A stretch of DNA of 37,908 nt from Bacteroidia bacterium (lineage in GTDB: Bacteria; Bacteroidota; Bacteroidia; B-17B0; Aurantibacillaceae). Of the stretch, positions 33,696-37,908 are shown one piece after another. The stretch spans positions 1-37,908 of the forward strand of contig JAIOZA010000027.1 in assembly GCA_021740825.1 (NCBI GenBank), in the 5' to 3' direction. The position numbers and the translations under genes are program-made. Each line of letters begins with the position of its first letter. The stretch's first letter is position 1. Below the pieces are notes generated by a model that was not told the origin of the DNA, made no database searches, and saw only the letters and a program-made list of their open reading frames with translations.

Positions 33696-33723
33696 CAAAA
33701 GTACGTTTAATAAAGAGAAACAA
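33696..33723 (-). promoter_or_regulatory. mqnC operon promoter
   Basis: On the minus strand TTG (33723-33721) is followed after 17 bp by TACTTTTG (33703-33696), an exact match to the Bacteroidetes TAnnTTTG -7 box, with 19 bp to the ATG. It is the best -33/-7 pair I can see in the window. It should drive mqnC and, given gaps of 11, 10 and 2 bp, the three genes after it. Confidence 0.5.
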
Positions 33724-33761
33724 AAAGTCCATTTTAATGTTTAAAAAGGGCTTAAAAATGA

Positions 33762-33936
33762 CTTCAACGGAGTTTATCCTGAGCCGGCCTAAGGGCTCAG
33801 CCTTAAACTTCGCGATGAGGTTACTAAAATAAAAACCTCGCAGTTTTTTTGTTTAGTACATTACACCTGTCAGGTTTTTAGTAAACCGCATACAAAAACC
33901 TGACAGGTGTCTGACCTTCGACTCCGCTCAGTCCGA
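33762..33936. repeat. Cluster of degenerate palindromic intergenic repeats
   Basis: Several dyads are packed between the arginase-like gene and mqnC. CTGAGCC/GGGCTCAG lies at about 33779-33800. GAGGTT/AACCTC lies at about 33816-33839 and is followed by a T-run. A perfect 17-bp inverted repeat ACACCTGTCAGGTTTTT/AAAAACCTGACAGGTGT (33863-33879 and 33894-33910) has a 14-nt loop. At 33915-33930 CCTTCGACTCCGCTCA resembles a dispersed intergenic repeat of Bacteroidota. Interstitial TTCAACGGAG is a partial inverse of the last. No ORF is present. The 17-bp stem may also serve as an mRNA end for the gene finishing at 33944. Confidence 0.65.
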
Positions 33937-33943
33937 GAAAGAC

Positions 33944-35110
33944 TTAAGCCAGCTTTTGATAGGTTTGCCACCAGCGATCAGGAATTTCATTATTAACCGC
34001 CATTTCATAATCCTTATAAGAACAAGGAAGTAACGTATGCCGTTCAAATTTTAATCCTTTTGTTGGAGGGTAAGGAACTTCCATCCACCAGCGATCGCTT
34101 TTTTTACTCTTATAAAAATTTATTTCATATTTTTCTTCTTGCAGCACAACATGAAACTTAATATAATCGGCACTCGTGCGAGATGGATAATCACTTTTGC
34201 GATTGTAAAAGCCATCCATAAAACACCATATCATTTGTGCTGCCAAATTAGATGTTTTACCATGCGTATCGTATTCAGGATTAATTTCATAAATACCAAC
34301 AGATGATAATTTATCATTCATTCCGGCATAACGCATCATTTGACAAGCTTCTTCTGCATAAAAACCATTTGGCGAAGCATTAGGATTTGCAGGCGCATCG
34401 GAGTGTTTAATAGCGGTGATGTCAAAACTCAGCATATCAGCATGTCGTATAATTGGTTCCGATTCTTCGATGGCATCGCGCACTTGTCCTAAACGATAAG
34501 TATCAAAATACAAGCGATTCATCATCCCTAAACTTGGTTGGTCAACTAAATAAGTTTGATAACCAATATTACTGTAATTGAATAAAAAATTGGGTTGGTG
34601 TAAAATAATTTTTCCTAAGTAAGCAGTGTTGGTTGTATCTTCATCCGGATTACCTAAATCAAATTTAGAATCAATTGCTACTACATTAATGGTTTGCTCT
34701 AATTTTTCGTAACCTAAAAACTGAGCGTAGGTTAAATCCTGACTTCCGCCAATAATAATTGGAATCACATTATTTCTAATCAAATAATCTATGCTCGATT
34801 TAACGGCATAGTAGGTGTCTTCAATTTCGTGACCTGCAGTAATATTTCCTAAATCAACAATGCGTGGCCTAAAAGTGCCAGGATATAACGAATAAAAATA
34901 ATCTCGTACTTTATCGGGTGCAAATGAGCAACCAACATTATTAGCGGCCCTTCTATCTTCGCATACTCCAACAATTGCCATATCAATTTCTTTTAAATCA
35001 GGAAATTCAGAATCAGCGTTATATGCATTTACTAATTTTCCTAGCTGAGTTTCTGCATAAGAATCTGCTTGAAGATCTATTGGAGTAAAAAAATGTTGAA
35101 TATCGCTCAT
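33944..35110 (-). CDS. Arginase/formimidoylglutamase-fold protein with degenerate metal site
   Basis: This 388-residue ureohydrolase-fold protein is of the type often labelled formimidoylglutamase in Bacteroidota. The fold landmarks are present but the dinuclear Mn site is not. GGxH(D/E) reads GGSQD (Gln124 for His), DAHxD reads DSKFD (Asp147, Lys149 for His, Asp151), and SxDxDxxDP reads SFDITAIKHSDAP (Asp230, Thr232 for Asp). Three of six ligands are replaced, so hydrolysis by the normal mechanism is unlikely. A C-terminal extension of ~80 residues rich in Trp and Tyr (DRWWMEVPYPP, DRWWQTYQKLA) lies beyond the arginase core. No hut genes are nearby. It is probably a regulatory or structural pseudoenzyme; function unknown. 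Confidence 0.85.
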   Translation of the reverse strand: MSDIQHFFTPIDLQADSYAETQLGKLVNAYNADSEFPDLKEIDMAIVGVCEDRRAANNVGCSFAPDKVRDYFYSLYPGTFRPRIVDLGNITAGHEIEDTYYAVKSSIDYLIRNNVIPIIIGGSQDLTYAQFLGYEKLEQTINVVAIDSKFDLGNPDEDTTNTAYLGKIILHQPNFLFNYSNIGYQTYLVDQPSLGMMNRLYFDTYRLGQVRDAIEESEPIIRHADMLSFDITAIKHSDAPANPNASPNGFYAEEACQMMRYAGMNDKLSSVGIYEINPEYDTHGKTSNLAAQMIWCFMDGFYNRKSDYPSRTSADYIKFHVVLQEEKYEINFYKSKKSDRWWMEVPYPPTKGLKFERHTLLPCSYKDYEMAVNNEIPDRWWQTYQKLA

Positions 35111-35321
35111 ATGAAAATATAATTAATCAGTTGTGACAGATTAAATATATTTATAATGCGGCTGTTTGTTTTATAATAAAAGCAAACTTATTAACGAAAG
35201 TAGGTTAGCAGATAAAATACAATCAGTAACATCTTTAGAATGTTTATTGACAAAATCATCATCAGTAGGCAGTCGATAGGTAGGGCTTGACAATAACCTA
35301 TTTATATTGTAACTTAGTTTA

Positions 35322-36041
35322 ATGAAAAGGAAGTTATTTCTATTTTTTATTGTTTGCGGTGTTGTATTTTCTGGTAGTTCTCAAACTATACCACCATTTG
35401 TGCCCGAAAAGGGTTTAATAGGTTGGTGGCCGTTTAATGGAAATGCCGATGATGAAAGCATGAACGGAAACGAAGGTGAAGTACATGGTGCAAAATTAAC
35501 GACTAACAGATTTGATAAGCCAAATAAAGCATACAGTTTTAATGGTATTTACGATTATATTTCGGTTGACATGTTAAATAGCACACTTCAACTAAAAAAC
35601 AACTTTTCGTTTTCCGTGTGGGTATATCTAAATTACAAACCTAATAGTGCACCTTACATTATGTCAAAGGGCGATCAATCTTCTGATGAATATTCTTTAG
35701 GCTGTTCGGATAATCAGTTTTTGTTTTTTGAAAATCCAAGTAGTCAAAATTTGACTAACATTTCGTGCAATAGTTTTTATAATACGTGGACAAACATTAC
35801 CTGCGTTGTTGAAAATGGAAATGCAAAAATATACATCGACGGAAAATTACGTTCTAATAGAATACTTCAAAAAAATATACTTCCATCAAGTCTTGCATTA
35901 ACTTTTGGAGCCATGTTTGAAATTGGAACCAATACTCCTGTGCGTGATTCTTATTTTACAGGCAAACTAGACGATATAGGATTTTGGAATCGTGTGTTAA
36001 ATGAAGAAGAAATTTTATTACTATTTAAAAATGATGAATAG
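35322..36041 (+). CDS. Secreted LamG/concanavalin-like domain protein
   Basis: This 239-residue exported protein has a signal peptide (residues 1-20, GVVFSGSSQ) and a single LamG jelly-roll domain: GLIGWWPFNGNADDESMNGN, AYSFNGIYDYISV, FSFSVWVYLNY, and the closing GKLDDIGFWNRVLNEEEI. Such domains bind carbohydrates or act as adhesion modules. In Bacteroidota they usually precede a T9SS sorting domain, but here the protein ends right after the LamG closing helix, at LLFKNDE. No sorting-domain sequence follows in any frame I read after the stop, so it is either Sec-exported only or a shortened relative. The 211 bp upstream shows no clear promoter or repeat. It is convergent with the CotH gene. 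Confidence 0.85.
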   Translation: MKRKLFLFFIVCGVVFSGSSQTIPPFVPEKGLIGWWPFNGNADDESMNGNEGEVHGAKLTTNRFDKPNKAYSFNGIYDYISVDMLNSTLQLKNNFSFSVWVYLNYKPNSAPYIMSKGDQSSDEYSLGCSDNQFLFFENPSSQNLTNISCNSFYNTWTNITCVVENGNAKIYIDGKLRSNRILQKNILPSSLALTFGAMFEIGTNTPVRDSYFTGKLDDIGFWNRVLNEEEILLLFKNDE

Positions 36042-36081
36042 TTAATAAAGTAAATTTATTCTAATCATTTTTATTTCACTA

Positions 36082-37908
36082 TTACTCTCCTTTAATTATC
36101 CTAAAGTTTTTAACTGACTTTTCACCTTTTACTTGTAAAAAATAAAGTCCGGCTTGTAAATTATATTTGCTGAAATTCCAATTAAACCCAAAAGCATCTT
36201 TTTCAAAATAATCTTTGTTTAAAACTGAAATCATTTTTCCTTGCGCATCATATAGGGCTATTTGATAATACCCTTCACTCGGAATATCTAATTCCAGATG
36301 TACATTATTTATAAATGGATTTGGATACACATAGGCATTAATTTCATTATTACCATTTTTTATATTACCGGTAACAATTGGCACACTGCATGGCCCAGTA
36401 CCATACATATTTGCATCTAACCACATCAAGCGCTTATATATCCAGTTTTTCATGCTTCTAATTTCGGCGCTAAAAGTTGGAGGATATGGCGAAGGATTAG
36501 GCCAAACATAAACTCCTAAAATGGGATATTTTGCAAAGTGTCGAACCTGACCTTCATTTACTTCAGATACCATTGAATCTATTTTTGCAAATAGCACAGT
36601 TGTATCTAACAAGTTAGTTCTTAAATCAGTGTATTTACAATATAATTTACTTGAGAAAGAACTATCTGCTACTAATTTATCCCACCAAAAAGGAACAACC
36701 CAATTATCAGTTGGACACACAGTATTAAACTTATAAGCCCAACCGGTTGTATCAGAACCATCACAATAATTTGCATTATTTAAGCCTAAATTAAAATCCC
36801 AAACTGGCCCTGCTTTTAACTGCCCGCCCTTACTGGTTCTGTTTTTATGCAAATACGTACTTAAACGATAACCATCTACATTGCGGGTAAATTCGTTGAT
36901 AATAAAAAAGTCAACAAATGATTTCACGACGGCATATTTTCGATAACCAGTTAGTGGATCTTGAAAGTTTACGCTATTAAGCGCTGTTTCAAAACTATCA
37001 ACATAAGATTTTATATAATTCTTTTGTGGCACAGTTACATCAAGTAAATCAGGATATTGAATAGTAAAACCAATTTGCTTATTAGGTAAAACATTATTAG
37101 GAGTTACGGCAGAGTACCATGTTGGAGTGTCTTTGTCAATATTAATGATATAACCACCAGTCAAAGAGTCTCCGGCATTATCAAGATTATTCATTTTTTT
37201 AACATCAACTCTTGCCGAATCGCGTTTTATTTTTTCCATAAATACATAAACCCCTTTGTATTCGCCATTTATTGTCACTTCACAAAAACGTGTTCGTGCA
37301 GCCCATCTTCCCATATCACGTGCTAGCTGATATGTAATAACATTTCTCATCAAAGTTTTATCATTATATGGCGCATACAAAACCCAATCATTTTCTTTAC
37401 TCATTCCAAATAGCGACACATTTAAATTATTTCCTATAATATCTCTCGTTTCAACATTATATTGCTTTTGTGCAAAATTTAACGACGACTGTCCTCGTAT
37501 TTCAATTCCAATTTTACCATTATAATGATTTTTAGGATCAGTTACATAATTTCTTACTCCTTGCCCATTATATATGATGCCCATATCAGCTGTTATTTTT
37601 GTCCCATTGATAATGGTTTGCGTGCCGGTATTTATGGCAATAATAGGGAGATTTGAAGAAACAAAATCAACAGGGCCATTGAACCAGCTTGGTGGTGTGC
37701 CAAAATAAACTGACATATTTTTTATACCAAAACTTAACCAAAAACGTGAGGAAAGATCAGAAGAAGTTCCATTTACATTATGAATTTGTATGGCTAGCAC
37801 ATTTGTACCATTTCGAAAAATACCATGAAGTGCCGATTGAGTAATATTAAAATAATCTGGATTTCCTCCACTATACATAACCGCCTCATGATTACCAGAA
37901 GCAAATGT
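36082..37908 (-). CDS. CotH kinase family protein with T9SS sorting domain (5' end off window)
   Basis: The reading frame stays open to the right edge of the window (upstream of the internal Met at 37878 it continues ...SGNHEAV), so the true start lies beyond 37908. The visible 609 residues hold a CotH domain: GKIGIEIRGQSSLNFAQKQY, NDWVLYAPYNDKTLMRN, GEYKGVYVFMEKIKRD, and AGPVWDFNLGLNNANYCDG with the metal-binding DFN. CotH proteins are secreted atypical protein kinases. A type A T9SS sorting domain closes the protein (YVYPNPFINNVHLEL, LQAGLYFLQVKG). The missing N-terminus probably contains the signal peptide and further beta-sandwich domains, since the first visible residues read like a jelly-roll. 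Confidence 0.9.
   Translation of the reverse strand, partial: TFASGNHEAVMYSGGNPDYFNITQSALHGIFRNGTNVLAIQIHNVNGTSSDLSSRFWLSFGIKNMSVYFGTPPSWFNGPVDFVSSNLPIIAINTGTQTIINGTKITADMGIIYNGQGVRNYVTDPKNHYNGKIGIEIRGQSSLNFAQKQYNVETRDIIGNNLNVSLFGMSKENDWVLYAPYNDKTLMRNVITYQLARDMGRWAARTRFCEVTINGEYKGVYVFMEKIKRDSARVDVKKMNNLDNAGDSLTGGYIINIDKDTPTWYSAVTPNNVLPNKQIGFTIQYPDLLDVTVPQKNYIKSYVDSFETALNSVNFQDPLTGYRKYAVVKSFVDFFIINEFTRNVDGYRLSTYLHKNRTSKGGQLKAGPVWDFNLGLNNANYCDGSDTTGWAYKFNTVCPTDNWVVPFWWDKLVADSSFSSKLYCKYTDLRTNLLDTTVLFAKIDSMVSEVNEGQVRHFAKYPILGVYVWPNPSPYPPTFSAEIRSMKNWIYKRLMWLDANMYGTGPCSVPIVTGNIKNGNNEINAYVYPNPFINNVHLELDIPSEGYYQIALYDAQGKMISVLNKDYFEKDAFGFNWNFSKYNLQAGLYFLQVKGEKSVKNFRIIKGE

Noticed and set aside
33816..33850. 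GAGGTT/AACCTC hairpin with a T-run as a plus-strand terminator
   Set aside because: No plus-strand gene ends there; it is treated as part of the repeat cluster.
35287..35310. TTGACA and TATATTGT upstream of the LamG gene as a sigma-70 promoter
   Set aside because: The spacing (about 10-13 bp) is too short for either the enteric or the Bacteroidetes layout.
36044..36060. AATAAA/TTTATT inverted repeat between LamG and CotH genes as a bidirectional terminator
   Set aside because: The stem is A/T only, and such matches are expected by chance in this AT-rich sequence.
1..37908. tRNA, rRNA, CRISPR array, integrase, transposase or restriction-modification and other defence genes
   Set aside because: I looked for them on both strands and recognised none.

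Overview
The window is AT-rich DNA from a Bacteroidota (Bacteroidetes) chromosome, most likely an environmental gliding or T9SS-bearing member of Bacteroidia. The evidence is GldC, a PorG-like DUF6089 barrel, two secreted proteins with C-terminal type IX secretion (T9SS) sorting domains, the lipid-anchored BamA homologue TamL, DUF3822 next to RsmD, DUF6952 next to a thioredoxin, promoter boxes of the Bacteroidetes TAnnTTTG type, and the absence of clear Shine-Dalgarno sequences. The presence of mqnC points to menaquinone synthesis by the futalosine route. I see no rRNA, tRNA, CRISPR array, prophage, integrase or transposase gene.

Layout. 0-2 kb: the ABC-F translation factor EttA, followed downstream by a ~145-bp inverted-repeat element and a decayed second copy of the ettA 3' end. 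2-6.4 kb: a secreted unknown, a T9SS-exported subtilase, a PorG-like barrel and a PaaY/CaiE-like hexapeptide protein. 6.4-13 kb: a second copy of the element, prfC, tamL, a TrmH-family RNA methylase, DUF3822 and rsmD. 13-18.4 kb: a thioredoxin-fold protein without its cysteines, heme A synthase, rmlA, a third copy of the element, a polyprenyl diphosphate synthase and DedA. 18.4-24.8 kb: a minus-strand block with a fused oligopeptide-type ABC ATPase, a NatA/NatB-like exporter, a DUF3050 protein and RlmI.

25-29 kb: gldC with a folded, partly duplicated leader, an S41 peptidase, DUF6952 with thioredoxin, and a divergent pair made of a BLUF blue-light sensor and a membrane-anchored SpoIIE-type phosphatase. 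29-33.7 kb: a tightly packed minus-strand operon running mqnC, an SDR, a small secreted Cys-containing protein and a TonB-dependent receptor. 33.7-35.1 kb: a cluster of degenerate palindromes and an arginase-fold protein that has lost three of six metal ligands. 35.3-37.9 kb: a LamG protein, and a CotH-kinase/T9SS protein cut by the right edge.

Most genes are housekeeping or cell-envelope genes. The less ordinary material is the BLUF/SpoIIE pair, the pseudo-arginase, the mqnC-to-TonB-receptor operon, the family of ~145-bp intergenic elements with conserved ends and unrelated middles, the ettA tail remnant whose substitutions look like those of a coding sequence, and the gldC leader. I found no convincing anti-phage or other wholly new multi-gene system.
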